Origin: Heterohyrax brucei | Lineage: Eukaryota > Chordata > Mammalia > Hyracoidea > Procaviidae | Assembly: GCA_028571685.1 (NCBI GenBank) | Contig: CM053141.1 | Location: forward strand, 139,156,833 to 139,220,832 | Length of the DNA: 64,000 nucleotides | Reading direction: 5' to 3' | Part shown: piece by piece, positions 1 to 16,366 of the stretch | Position numbering within the stretch: the first letter of the stretch is position 1 | Layout: each line of letters opens with the position of its first letter | Notes under the pieces: model-generated | The model's input: the letters and a program-made list of their open reading frames with translations, nothing else | Databases searched by the model: none | What the model was told of the DNA's origin: nothing | Program-made: the position numbers and the translations under genes

Positions 1-126
1 CATTTTAATTGGAAGCATTCTCCCATGAGAAAGCAATACGAGGGAAGATGTTGACTCCCTGAGTGAAAAACCAGGAAGTCAAGTTTCTAGAAGTCTAATG
101 ATGCCTTGTGGTTCCTGGTGCTTTAA

Positions 127-1028
<902 letters not shown>

Positions 1029-1485
1029 TGTTTCAGGTATCTAGTGCTGCTCTAGCAGAAATACCACAAAGTGGATGGTTTTAACAAAGTAAGGTTTATT
1101 CGTACATAGTCTGGTAAGCCACAAACCCATTTACAAACTGCAAGTCCACTCAGTAAGAGAAATCACCACAGTCCAGTAGGTTGAGTCCTAATTCAATGAG
1201 AGCACCTCGGCACAGGAACCTCAGGTCCAAAGGATGTGCCCTACTCTTAGTGCTGCCTTCGTGGTCATGTGACTTTGCCAATGTACTCGCTCACTTCTCT
1301 CCCTTCTGTCCCACAAGCTGGTAGCAGTCGTGCTGTGTCACCAGCACAGCTGCTACCCGTTCTCCCTCATCAGTGGCACAAAGGTAGGATTCACAATGCG
1401 TGGAAGGAGGGGCACTGTATTGGGACTCATAGCCGAGTCAAATCAATACATATATTTTTGGGGGGACACAGTGCAATACATGACA
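1029..1485 (-). mobile_element. Solo LTR, ERVL/MaLR-like, antisense
   Basis: It begins tgtttcaggtatctagtgct and ends ...catgaca, so it has TG...CA termini, and it is flanked by near-identical 5-bp sequences aaagg (1024-1028) and aaaga (1486-1490). The left end, with tagcagaaataccacaaagt, is the reverse complement of the 3' end of the sense copy at 20466-20944. The right end carries the family's gggggacacagtgcaata motif. No internal retroviral sequence is present. The assignment to an ERVL/MaLR-type family rests on end sequences and the 5-bp duplication. Confidence 0.72.
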
Positions 1486-2625
1486 AAAGACTTAGTGCAA
1501 TCTCTAGAACTCTGCAACTTTTGGTCAAGGAATAACTTATGCACTGGAGTAATCAAGTACCATTCCTTATAAATTCCATGACATGTCCTCAGTCTGTGTG
1601 GAGCTCACCCACCATACACATAAGTAAAATAAAAAAATGACTACATACTGATTTTGAACTACAATTTCTTGGCTATGTAATTCAGACTTCACAGTTATAG
1701 TCAACCTGCATGTATTAATTGATGAGCAATACATTTTGTCTGTTTTTTTTTTTTTTCTCTCTTTGAGTAGTTAATACTGCCTTCTATTCCTGAGGAATAC
1801 AGAAGCACAGCCTCTTGAAAAACCAGCATAGACCTTGGAAAGTTAGCTCTTTGGGAGAAGTATTGGATGCAGATCTTTGCTGTGTATATCATTCTTTTGG
1901 GGGAGCAATCCCTCCAGAAGTTACTGTAGTCTACTGAAATCTACATGTATTGCAGGTTGGCCTATGGACAGTTTGAGGAATAGAAACTGAAAGGCACAGT
2001 TTTGGGAGGAAACAAAGAAACATGCAATATTATTGTTATAAAATGACTGGTATACCTTGCTGCTTTTTAAAGCACTCTTTATTTTGGAAGTTGGTCGCGT
2101 CCTCATTCAGAGGTGGAATGTCCTTTGAAGGAACATAAATGGGACACCACCATGAATGGAGACACTAGTGTTGCCTACCCCTGTCATCACTCTAGAAGAA
2201 GTTGGTTTATTTGTCAAAAGCCTTTGCTTCTCTTGGGAATCACTGGTTTTGTTGATTCCCTTATGGACTTTGTGTAACCACCTTAGTATTTCTACTTGGC
2301 TGATTGTCAGCCAGTCTACAAACAGAAAGGTTCTTCATAGTGAAATTTGAGACTGAAAAATTAAAAAGATACATGTAAAGGGACAAGTATCTCTGGGTAA
2401 ATGATTTTTTAAAGTCTTGTCTCTATGTTGACAAGTTGGATGATCTTGATTCTCATTATCTGGCAATAGCCTATACAGGGAGTGGAGCCCATTTCAAGTG
2501 AGTTACCTTAAAAAAATACAGTGTGAACATAAAAGGGTTTCCAAAGATTTGGTGATTATCATCTAAAGAATAGGATTTTTCAAGTAGAGTGTTCCACTGT
2601 GTATCACACAGACTGGGTACTTCAA
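1486..2625 (+). other. MEGF10 intron, unclassified
   Basis: Intronic sequence with a T14 run near 1742. No element recognised. The small frames at 1701-1892 and 1921-2106 show no domain or splice context. Confidence 0.5.
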
Positions 2626-2629
2626 TCAT

Positions 2630-3290
2630 TTTTACACTTGAGTCTTGTGGTCTTAAAAGAGAGAAGCTGTGTGAATAGCCATCTAAGATACTCCGCTGGC
2701 TCCAGCTCATCTGGAGCAAGGGAGAATGATAAAAACCAAAGGAAAGATTAGTCCAAAGGACTAATAGGCCACAATACCACAACCTTCACCAGACTGAGTC
2801 CCATACAGCTAGATGGTGCTGAGCTATCACCAGCACCAGCAACACCTCTGGGATAACAATATAGGGTCCAAGACAGAGCTGGAGAAAAACGCAGAACAAA
2901 ATGCTACACTCAAAAAGACAACAACAAAAAAAAGGTCTCTTACTGTTTGACAGAAACAGGGGAAACCCCAAGAGTGTGGCCTCCAGGCATCCTTGTAGCT
3001 CTGTAATGAAGTCACTCCTGAGGGTCACCCTTCAGCTAAAGATTAGTCAAGTCCATAAAAAAAAAAGTGAGACTACATAGGCACATCAACCTAGGAGGAG
3101 TAATGACAAGACTGAGGGAGGGGACAGGAAAGCTACTAATGAGGAACCCCAGGTCAAGAAGGGAAAATGTTGATGCATCATAGGGTTGGCAAGCAACACC
3201 AGAAACAGTATGTGTATTAACTGTTAAATGGGAAATAAATTTGGTCTGTAAACTTTCATCTATAGCACAATTCAAAAAAAAACTGCTAAA
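2630..3290 (+). mobile_element. L1 3' UTR fragment, sense (5'-truncated LINE-1)
   Basis: Sequence such as catctaagatac, gctcatctggagcaagggag, ccaagacagagctggagaaa, gacaggaaagctactaatga and ctgtaaactttcatctatag matches the 3' UTR I know from afrotherian L1s. It ends at 3273-3282 in a short A-run. The same family appears in antisense at 31555-32330. The 5' limit is uncertain because no clean target duplication was found. Confidence 0.7.
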
Positions 3291-3299
3291 TAAATAAAA

Positions 3300-3955
3300 G
3301 AGAGAAGGTGTATCTACCTAACATATAACAGATGTTATTTTTAATCTTTGTAACCTTGAACAAATCGCTGTTAACCTTTCTTGGACCTCAGTTTCTCATG
3401 CATAAACTAAGGATGTTGTATTTACAAAATTCATTCATTTAAGGTTCATTCCAAATGTTGAGTGTCAGCTGTTCTTTTTCCTTTGCTCTTGGGCAAATGT
3501 GGTGTACAGAACTACAGAAGAAATCTTTTTCATCTTTTTAATTATTTCTGATTCATTTATTATGCTTATGGCCCATATTCTCTAGTGGGTAAACACACAG
3601 AAATTCTAGGTGGACATCTTTTTAAGCAATTCTAATGTCTCTGAAGCATTAGCACAAACAGAAAACTATTTTTTGTAAATCAAATCATTTTGTTGCCCCA
3701 TAATCTTGTATTAGTATTTCACAGATGCTTTATCTAAGTTTCCAATTGCTCTTCAATTGGCAATAACCCCTAATGATTTCATTTTATTATTTCCTGCTTC
3801 TACCAGTTAAGGGTTTTATGAGTAAACCAATTCTTGCATACAACTGGGAGCCTTAAGGTTTAAAATGAGCACATAGTGACAACCCTAGAGTGCAAGGTGC
3901 AGGATTTAGAGATCAAGGACACAAATTGTGCGAACATGGGTCCCTTGACCTTTCT
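3300..3955 (+). other. MEGF10 intron, no recognised element
   Basis: AT-rich intron between an L1 fragment and an L2 fragment. Nothing identified. Confidence 0.5.
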
Positions 3956-3959
3956 GAAA

Positions 3960-4255
3960 TCAAATCATTTTCTGCATCTGGTCTCTGCTCAAATGTCTTC
4001 TCTTTAGAGTGTGCTTCCCTATAAAAGTAGCTCCTATCATTCTTGTCCTAATTTTCCAGTTTTATTTTTTCCATAGCATTTATCATTATTATTATTTTTG
4101 ATTAATTGGTTTGTCTACATCCTCTACTAAAATATAAGCTTTCTGTGATGATATGAACTTTGTCTTGTCCTCTGCTGTCTCCCCGGTGCTTAGAACAGTG
4201 CCAGATACATAGTAGGCATTGAATGTGTGATTGTTGAATAAATGAATCTGTAAAA
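3960..4255 (+). mobile_element. L2 LINE 3' end, sense
   Basis: It runs from ctctgctcaaatgtcttctc through cagttttattttttccatag and ctactaaaatataagctttc to gtgcttagaacagtgccaga and tgttgaataaatgaa, the characteristic L2 3' end. It is an old mammal-wide LINE, diverged as expected. Confidence 0.85.
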
Positions 4256-4416
4256 TAGAGATGATTTTTGTTCCTTGTACCTCACTCTGTAGACTTTATG
4301 TCTGCAGTGATGGTGGTTATAGTCACATGGCCATCTCCATTTGAGTGCATAACCAGGGTACTGTGCTGTCTAACCTGATGTGTACTGCCAGCTCGCATAT
4401 ACGAGGAGATGTGTGA

Positions 4417-4626
<210 letters not shown>

Positions 4627-5024
4627 TGACAAGCCTTCTGAGGCTCACCAGCACGAGCCGTACCCAACAAGGAAACAGCCTTGCCCTATGCGTGCGTGAT
4701 CTGAACTCACCAAGGGTTCTTGGTATTGTAGGGTTTGGTCTAGCCAATGACCTCTAGATATCTAAACATGTCCAAGTGACTAGGAGTTATCACATTCCAC
4801 TTACTCTGTCTGTATCATATCAGGACATTGAGATGGAGTGATGCTATAGCGTAACAGTGTGCAGTTCCTTTCTCTTCCCTCCTTTCGCCAGACTCCATCT
4901 ATGTGGTTCAACCTCCCTGTTGTTTGTTCTAACAGCATGAAGGTTAGGATAAGTGTAGTTGTTACAAAGGAAGTGAAGATAACAAGCTTCACTGCCTGAC
5001 TTAATGTGTGTTCTAAAAAATGGA

Positions 5025-5215
5025 GTTTGCTGGTTCTGAAACTTTATGGAGCTTCAGAATCACCTGGATTGTTTGTGACAACACAAAGCTCTAAGCCCCA
5101 CACCCAGAGTATCTCATTTATAGTAGATGTGAGGTGAAACCTGATAATTACCTTTCCAACAACTTGCCAGGTAATGCTGTGGTCCAGGGACCACACTCTA
5201 AGAACCATGCTGTAG
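5025..5215 (+). mobile_element. MER5A-like hAT DNA transposon remnant
   Basis: About 190 bp from ctggttctgaaactttatgg (cttcagaatcacctggattg within) to ggtccagggaccacactcta and agaaccatgc. The layout and length fit MER5A, a mammal-wide non-autonomous hAT-Charlie element. The terminal inverted repeats are degraded. Confidence 0.75.
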
Positions 5216-5219
5216 TTCT

Positions 5220-5750
5220 TTTTCCCATTTTATGCTCTTACAGTGTCTTAACTACAGAGGTTTCTACATTTTTTTCCCATGAAGTTTTGAGATATAAAGG
5301 ATAAAGTTATGCACCGCTTAGCATCCCTAGGAAGACTGTTCTCTGCCCTCTTGCTTTCAGCTGAATAAAGGAGATGAGATAAAAAAAGTATGATTTATGA
5401 TAATCATTAATAATAATGAATAATTTTAAAATCAAGAAGTGAGCTGAGGAGGAAAGTGGAGTCAGAAATTAAGGCAATTCTTGTTTAATACTAATTAGAG
5501 AACAGGCTGAACAGGACTTATGGAACTTTCTAAAAGGGGTTATAGACCTTGAACTATGATATAAAAGAGGGAACTGGAAAGAAGGGAGACTGTCCCCACA
5601 TTTCTGCAGAGATAATATGTAAATAGGTAAAGGTTTTCAAGCTCTTTGAAGTGCCTAAGTGTTGTTATTAATATTTCTAATATTCATCAAAGTTAATAGT
5701 TCTATAAAGTTATTATTAATATTTTTCAAACAGTGAACCACTTTTCAGTG
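5220..5750 (+). other. MEGF10 intron, no recognised element
   Basis: AT-rich sequence including several AATAAT runs. Nothing identified. Confidence 0.5.
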
Positions 5751-5754
5751 GGAT

Positions 5755-5990
5755 CAGCACAATATGGTAGGGAAGACACGGGGTCTGGAGTCAGATTCGC
5801 CTACATTAGAGTCTTGGCCCTGCCATCTGTGAGCTGGGTGACTTAGGGCACTCAGGGCCTCAGTTCCCATCTGTAAAATGGGAATATCCATCCTGCCTTT
5901 CAGGGCTACTGTAGGGATTAAAGGAGAGGAGGGTCCATGAGAAGAACTCTCACAGAGCAGGTGCTAAATAAATACCTGGTGATGCTGGTT
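5755..5990 (+). mobile_element. MIR SINE, sense
   Basis: Core words are present in sense order: ggggtctggagtcagattcg, gccatctgtgagctgggtga, ttcccatctgtaaaatggga and ggtgctaaataaatacctgg. This is a clear mammal-wide MIR. Confidence 0.88.
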
Positions 5991-5994
5991 GCTG

Positions 5995-7145
<1,151 letters not shown>

Positions 7146-7149
7146 TAAC

Positions 7150-8286
7150 ATCACTATGATTTTTTAAAACTAGAATCAAGTTTCCTAGACGCTTGAAAAT
7201 ATTAAGGCAGAAATTTCAGCTTTGTGTTGTTTGAAATGATGGCCAGTTGCTCACCGGCACCATTGATTTCCCCTCCCAGAGACCACGAAGTTCTAGGCTC
7301 CTTCTTGGAAATCTTTTCTCTCAAAATTCTTCTTCTGACTAACTGGGTGGAGGTGTTGTGGCTACAGGAATGAAGACAGAATTCAAGTTTTCCATTCTGT
7401 TATTCTGGCTGTCCTAGCCTTTCCTTTTTATTTTTGGAATGTGTCTTTTTGAGACTTGAAGAGCACCAGTCAGCTTTCTTCAAGGCAGAGGTGGAATGCG
7501 CTAGTTGGCACCAGGGTAGGGGTGCTGGGGGAGGAGGATCTGGAAGCTGGGGCCAGCAGCCCCACTCATTGGTGAGAAAGCAAGCCCATGTAAGCATTTC
7601 CTCCTTTTGAACAAGCTTCTCAGATGGTGCTTTTCCACTATTCCGGACAACATGTGTTTATCCGAGTCTCAACCTTATGTGAATATATTGTCTTGAAATT
7701 CTTTGTTGAAATAACCTAGTCTTGTTTTCCATTTCCATCCATCAACTAGCATGTGTGTACCTGCTTCTAGTGCCATGAGAATATCAGTCTTAAACTGAGT
7801 ATTTCCCGTTAGCGTCTCCTGCCTTTTCCCTGTGACTTTCATTCAGTAGTCAGGATGAGTCAGTAAGGGCTTAGAGCCGTGTGGAGTTTATCCACCTGCA
7901 GTAGATTCCATCAGGGCAGGTAAAGGTGCTGGACATTTCCAGGTCAACAAAGGGTACACTCTTGAGAAGGCGAAAATTGCACCATGTGGCCTGGAAAGTT
8001 GGATCAGCGTAGCAGGGCTTTGGCAACAAGGCATCTGTCACCGTTCACTCCACTGGCACTGCGCCAGCACCACTGGACAGCCAGGTTGCAGCAACCTTAG
8101 GTGCTAAACTCCCGGATATCTTTGCATCTGCTCCAGTTTAGCAGACACAACAAGAGTGACAGCCAAAAATCAGGACAGGACAGAGGTAGCCCAGTTTTAA
8201 TTTTGCACTGCTGATTTATTTAATCATAAAACAGATGGAGTCATACCAAGTGTACCTCTCCTTGTGTAAATAAATATTGTGTGTAG
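7150..8286 (+). other. MEGF10 intron, unclassified
   Basis: Mixed-composition intron. The 7920-8160 part is relatively GC-rich and looks like an old repeat that I cannot name. Confidence 0.4.
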
Positions 8287-8289
8287 ATA

Positions 8290-8837
8290 CAAGGACTGCC
8301 AGTTAAGTTCATGAAATCCTGGAAGAAGTGCTACACACCTCATTGCTGAATATCACAATGGTCACCTTTGAAGTACTCCACTTGAGAAGCTATGCACTGA
8401 TACCAGGGCCTAATCCACCCTTTTGGAACTCTTTTTCTGGAATGGCCATCAGAGCTGTTCTCACATTACCCTTAATAGCCTGGATGTCAACAAAATGTCT
8501 TCCTTTCAACGTTTCCTTTATCTCAGTTTAAGAAAAAAGTCGTCGGGGGCCAGATGAGGTGAGTAAGGAGAGTGCTCCAATATGGTTACTTGTTTCCTGG
8601 CTGAAAACTCCCTCCCAGACAACTTGACAGTTAAGTTCATGATCTTGCCACTGTGCCACTGTGCACAACTGCCATTCCAGAAGGAGTTCCAAAATTGCTT
8701 TGAAGGGTGGACTAGGTGCGGGCTTCAGTGCATAGCTTCCCAAAGGGCTTACTTTAAAGGTAACCATTGTGGTATTCAGCAGTGAGGTATGGAGCACTTA
8801 GAGCAATTAAGTTTGTGGACTTAATTGTCAGACCTCA
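8290..8837. mobile_element. Mariner-like non-autonomous palindromic element, copy 1
   Basis: It starts caaggactgccagttaagtt after TA and ends ggacttaattgtcagacctc followed by a TA. The left part (8290-8460) is the inverted repeat of the right part (about 8670-8837). The right part read in + frame gives FQNCFEGW...QCIASQ..YF, which matches the C terminus of mariner transposases. The minus strand near 8525-8575 gives a diverged SPDLAP..FFL motif. It therefore looks like a deletion derivative with two opposing copies of the transposase 3' end. It has no coding capacity. Confidence 0.75.
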
Positions 8838-8844
8838 TATGTGG

Positions 8845-9006
8845 GAGGCCTGGCACACAGTGGTCAAGTGTTCAGCTGCTAATCAAAAGGGTGGCAGTTT
8901 GAATACACCAGACACTCCTTGGAAACCTTGTGGGGTAGGTCTGCTTTGTCCTTTGGGGTCACTATGAGTTGAAATCTGGTTGACTTCAATGAGTTTGGCT
9001 TCAGTT
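8845..9006 (+). mobile_element. AfroSINE, sense
   Basis: It begins ggcctggcacacagtggtca and continues through gctgctaatcaaaagggtgg, ccttggaaaccttgtggggt and ggtcactatgagttgaaatc. It starts directly after the end of the mariner-like element. Confidence 0.85.
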
Positions 9007-9304
9007 AATGTGTATAAATATCTAAACGTTTGCGAAGAAACCAACATAGGCTACAAACTGACTTTCACTTGAATGCCAGCCTGGTTAAGGTCTTATTAAA
9101 TAAAAGCCTCTTAAATGCGTCTGTGATTACTCTGAATATCAAATTAATATGTCTCTATTTTTGGAGACTTTTCCCAATGCTTATTTGTAAACAGAAATCT
9201 TGTGTTTGACAGTACAGTCTGATGATAATAGCACATTGCCCCCTGCTGCTAGTTTTAGAAACAGCATCAATATTTCATCTTGATTTTTAGATTTAACATG
9301 ACTA

Positions 9305-9362
9305 TGCAGGTTGCCGTGAGTTCGAGTTGACTCAATGGCAGTAGGTTTTATGTTTTGGTATA
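9305..9362 (+). mobile_element. AfroSINE 3'-end fragment
   Basis: Only the 3' block ccgtgagttcgagttgactc aatggcagtagg remains. Confidence 0.55.
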
Positions 9363-9550
9363 CAGTTTGTGTGCAGCGGTTAATAGCTCAGCTGCTAACC
9401 AAAAGGGACAGTTTGAACCCAACAGCCATTCCACAGGAGAGAGATGTGGCTGTGCTTCATTTATGACTAAAACCTTGGCCAACCCTATGGGGCAGTTCTG
9501 CTCTGTCCTATAGGGTCACTAGGAATCAAAGTGATTTAGTGGCAATGGAA
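9363..9550 (+). mobile_element. AfroSINE, long variant, sense
   Basis: The head is gtgtgcagcggttaatagct. The central variant segment is ttccacaggagagagatgtg, and the tail is ggggcagttctgctctgtcc. The central segment marks it as the longer subtype. Confidence 0.75.
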
Positions 9551-9671
9551 TGCTGTTCTTTGAAATCTGTGCCCAAACTGACTGCTATTAAAACCACATC
9601 GTACACTTTTAGTCACTCAGTTGTCAACCTGCAAATCCCAATTTTGAGCCATTCTATGGTAAATTTAAGGA

Positions 9672-10022
9672 TTTCTTGTGGTGTAATGGTTAAGTGCTCC
9701 ACTGCTAACCAATGGATTGGTGGCTTGAATCCACCTAGTGGCTCTGTGGAAACCCTGGTGGCATAGTGATTAAGTGCTATGACTGTTACCCAAAAAGTTG
9801 GCAGTATGAATCTGCCAGGTGCCCTTTGGAAACTCTGGAGCAGTTCTGTGTCCTACAGGGTTGCTATGAGTCAGAATTGACTTGAAGGCAGTGGGTTGGT
9901 GGGAGTGGTTCCACAGGAAAAAGACCTGATGATCTGCTTCCCTGAATACTATAACCTGGAAAAACTTACGGGACAGTTCTATTCTGTCACAAGGGATCAC
10001 TGGGAGTTGAAAATTGACTCAG
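9672..10022 (+). mobile_element. AfroSINE (long variant) split by the SINE at 9748-9905
   Basis: The head half (tcttgtggtgtaatggttaa to cacctagtggctctg, 9672-9747) and the tail half (ggttccacaggaaaaagacc to ggagttgaaaattgactcag, about 9906-10022) are parts of one long-variant SINE, interrupted by a younger one. Confidence 0.7.
9748..9905 (+). mobile_element. AfroSINE inserted inside another AfroSINE
   Basis: A full copy from tggaaaccctggtggcatag to tgaaggcagtgggttggtgg. It is flanked on both sides by halves of an older long-variant copy. Confidence 0.8.
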
Positions 10023-10025
10023 GGC

Positions 10026-10678
<653 letters not shown>

Positions 10679-10689
10679 TAACACCAGCT

Positions 10690-10925
10690 ACCTTGTAATG
10701 TGTGACTACCACATGCCAGCCAGTGCTCAGTACTGGCACTTACCTTATCTCACCACAATTCTGCAATTTATCAGAATGCCAAATGTTGGCAGATGCCTCT
10801 TGTCATTGCAGTCCTACAGGTAAAGAAAGTAAAACTTACAGAGGTTGAGTGTTTTCTCAAGGTTACATAGCATGTGCAATGTATCAGGGTCAGGCCTGTC
10901 TGATTCTAAAGCCCATGTACCTTCC
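10690..10925 (-). mobile_element. MIR SINE, antisense
   Basis: Antisense MIR words are present: gctcagtactggcacttacc, acaggtaaagaaagtaaaac, ttctcaaggttacatagcat and gattctaaagcccatgtacc. Confidence 0.75.
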
Positions 10926-11600
10926 GTTGTATCCAATTTTTTCAGCTTTATTGAGGTGTCATTGGCATAGAAAACAAAAACATGTTTAAATTTTACAATT
11001 GGATAAATTGTGACGTATTTGCACACTCAAGACTCTATCCCATGACAAAGATACTGAATATATCCACCACTTGTGGCCTCTGAGTTACCACTACCCACTC
11101 AGCATGAAGCAGTCCTCATGTATTTTCTGTCACTGTAGATTAGTTTATGTGTTCTAGAATTGCATGTTAATGGAGTCATATTTTACTCTTTTTTTATCTG
11201 GCTTTATATACTCAGCATACATGTTGTATGTACCAACAGGTCAGTTCTTTCTATGGCTGAGTAGTATTCTTTCCACATGCAAAAACCATTAGTTCTTCAT
11301 GTATTCACTTGCTGGCAGACATTTGGGTTATTTACAGTTTGGGGCTTTTATAGATAAAGCAATTATGAACATTAGCATCCGAGTCTTTTATAGACACATG
11401 CTTTTACCATATTTTTATGCAAATAGCTCACACATTGTACTTTCTTCACCAAATGCACAATCTCTTCATAAATTATTTCCCTAGGTGCACTAGGTACATT
11501 GTGTGTGAGGGTATTATTTATGTAGGCACGTTATTTGTGAAAAATACTTCTCTTGGGCAAATGTCCAGAAGAGGGATGTCTGGGTTATAAGGTAGGTGTA
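10926..11600 (-). mobile_element. Old L1 3' region, antisense (L1M-type)
   Basis: Words such as ttcagctttattgaggtgtc, ctggctttatatactcagca, ctgagtagtattctttccac and agacatttgggttatttaca are the antisense form of an old mammalian L1 ORF2 end/3' UTR. No open frame survives. Confidence 0.75.
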
Positions 11601-14200
<2,600 letters not shown>

Positions 14201-14328
14201 AAACTCTTCCTCACAGCAATGGTGGAAACGCTAACAGCCATTACTTCACCAACCCCAGTTACCACACTCTGACCCAGTGTGCCACATCCCCTCGTGTCAA
14301 TAACAGGGACAGGATGACCATGGCAAAG
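14201..14328 (+). CDS. MEGF10: MEGF10 exon: cytoplasmic tail with NPSY motif
   Basis: The exon is 128 nt, entering in phase 1 and leaving in phase 0, with acceptor cttcttgcag and donor aaaggtgag. It encodes (E)[20 protein letters not shown] and on to RMTMAK. NPSY fits the NPXY motif that CED-1-family receptors use to bind PTB-domain adaptors such as GULP1 (family knowledge). Confidence 0.96.
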
Positions 14329-14389
14329 GTGAGGAGAAAAAGCTAAAGTTTTTGGAGGTGGGCAGAGGAGAGAGAAAGAAACAAGCCAT

Positions 14390-14610
14390 TCACTGAGGGC
14401 TCCTACTGGCAAGACACAGTTCTAAATATTTTGCACATATTATCTAACTTATTCTTCTAAGCAGTCTTGTAGGAAATGTAATAAATCTCAAGTTAACTGA
14501 TTAAAAAAAAAAACCTTGGAAGTTGGGGAGTTTAAGTCATGTCTAAGTAGTAGCTACCCAGCCAGTGAATAAGACAGCTAATAATGGGTCAGGATCTCAA
14601 GGTCTCTACT
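14390..14610 (-). mobile_element. MIR SINE, antisense, diverged
   Basis: Words include cactgagggctcctactggc, gcacatattatctaacttat and agtttaagtcatgtctaagt. Degraded, and split by an A-run near 14503. Confidence 0.5.
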
Positions 14611-14807
14611 GTCTTGGGAAAAAAGCTTCCAAGATGCCATGAGGATTTAAAATAATGTCTCCAGTAATACTAATATAAAGACCTGTAGCAGCATCACTCT
14701 TGGGTAAAATTTCCAAGCTAGTCTTTTCCGGCTGCCTGTCCGTTAGTGTCCCTCCTTGGCTGCCTACATGGTAGTAGCAACGGCAGTGATTTGCATTTAT
14801 TTAGGTT

Positions 14808-14965
14808 AAGGAGCCTTGGTAGGGCACTGGTAAATATCTCAACTGCCAACAAAAAGGCTAACAATTGGAGTCCACCAGCTGCTCCTTGAAAACTATGTGG
14901 GGCAATTCTACTCTGTCCTATAGAGTGGCTATGAGTTGGAATTGACTCAATAGAAACACACTTGG
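14808..14965 (+). mobile_element. AfroSINE, sense
   Basis: The order is gagccttggtagggcactgg, caccagctgctccttgaaaa, ggggcaattctactctgtcc, gctatgagttggaattgact. Diverged about as much as other copies here. Confidence 0.85.
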
Positions 14966-15094
14966 GATTTCTTAATTTGAGTTGAACCATGTGAACCTGC
15001 TATTTTCATAGGTCAAAAATGGGTACCAAGCAACAACTTAATGCAGTGGGTGTAGCATTTCTAAGCGGCGCTTTAGAAATATAAATTAACTCTT

Positions 15095-15200
15095 TATACC
15101 AACACAGTGAAATAGGAGTGATTGTTTTTCTCGTTTTATAGATGAGGAAACTGATGCAGAGAGAGATTGGAGACCTAGACCTGTCCAGAACTCAGAGTTG
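15095..15200 (-). mobile_element. MIR fragment, antisense
   Basis: The core is ctcgttttatagatgaggaa actgatgcag, then gagacctagacctgtccaga. Confidence 0.65.
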
Positions 15201-15889
15201 ACCCTCAAGTACCACCCAATTCACCCCAGGCCTTCTGCATGATGTCTGCATCCCAAAACATTTCTCCCTTTCAGTTGCCCCCAGAATGTAACCAGTCTCC
15301 ATTGTCTAATTCCCATTCTCTTTTAGCAGAAAACCAAGCTAATTAAATTAATTCAGCAGTAATTAAACTAATGCAGCAGAATTTTAATTAGTGTGCCTCA
15401 TATTTAAATAGCACTTCACATTCTCCAGAGACGTTCATCAATCTATTCGAATCCCATACAGATTCAGGGAGGGAGGCAAAGCACATAATCTTACCCTCAT
15501 GTTTATGTCTAGGAAAACTGCTTAGAGTCAGCTGTAACTCATATGTAACCATACAGTTTTTTAATAGGCAGCACTCAAACCAACTGTTACATTTTTTTTT
15601 TCAATTCCAAATTCTATGTATAAATCCAAAGGACTGCTAGTTGACATAGGGTGACAAAGTGAAATGAAAAACATGAGGCTGTGAGGGAATAGTCAGGGCC
15701 AACGAGCATGTAACCTGTCACCTTGTAAGGCCCACTGTGTCACAAAAGGTCCCTTCTGCCCTTGGCTTAGGCTCATTAAAGGATCTGTTCTTGAAATATG
15801 CTATACATTTGCTTTTCCCCAGAGCATTTAATACTGGGCTGTTCCACACTGCATTCTCTTTAATCTATTATTGTTTATAATTTTAACAG
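15201..15889 (+). other. MEGF10 intron, no recognised element
   Basis: Unclassified, AT-rich. Nothing identified. Confidence 0.5.
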
Positions 15890-16013
15890 TCAAAGAACAA
15901 TCAGCTGTTTGTGAATCTTAAAAATGTGAATCCTGGGAAAAGAGGCCCTGTGGTGGACTGCACAGGGACACTTCCGGCAGACTGGAAACATGGCGGCTAC
16001 CTCAATGAGCTTG
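15890..16013 (+). CDS. MEGF10: MEGF10 exon: cytoplasmic tail
   Basis: The exon is 124 nt, entering in phase 0 and leaving in phase 1, with acceptor ttttaacag and donor ggtaagct. It encodes [20 protein letters not shown] and on to KHGGYLNEL. The final G joins GT of the next exon 8.2 kb downstream to give Gly. Confidence 0.96.
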
Positions 16014-16044
16014 GTAAGCTCTCCCAACGCTGGTCTGAAAAAGC

Positions 16045-16235
16045 ACCTCTCCTGGGTGACACAAAGAATTAAGCCTTGACTATTAGCTAAAAGCCTGGCA
16101 GTTGATACCCACCCAGAGGCTTCTTGGAAGACATGTCTGGTAATCTGTTTCTGAGAGGTCACCACCATGAAAAAACTATTGTGTAGTTCTACTCTGTACA
16201 CATGAAATTGCCATGAGACCAAATAGACAAGACTA
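16045..16235 (+). mobile_element. AfroSINE, long variant, sense
   Basis: The order is ctgggtgacacaaagaatta, tacccacccagaggcttctt, tctgtttctgagaggtcacc, ttctactctgtacacatgaa. Confidence 0.8.
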
Positions 16236-16366
16236 CAAGTAGCATATTTTAATCACCTAAAATAGTCACAAATTTATGCCTGTGCCAAAGTAATTTATTG
16301 AAAACATACATCTCAAAAGTAATAATGATAATAAGAATTATGTTTAGTACCTATATAGGGCATGGA

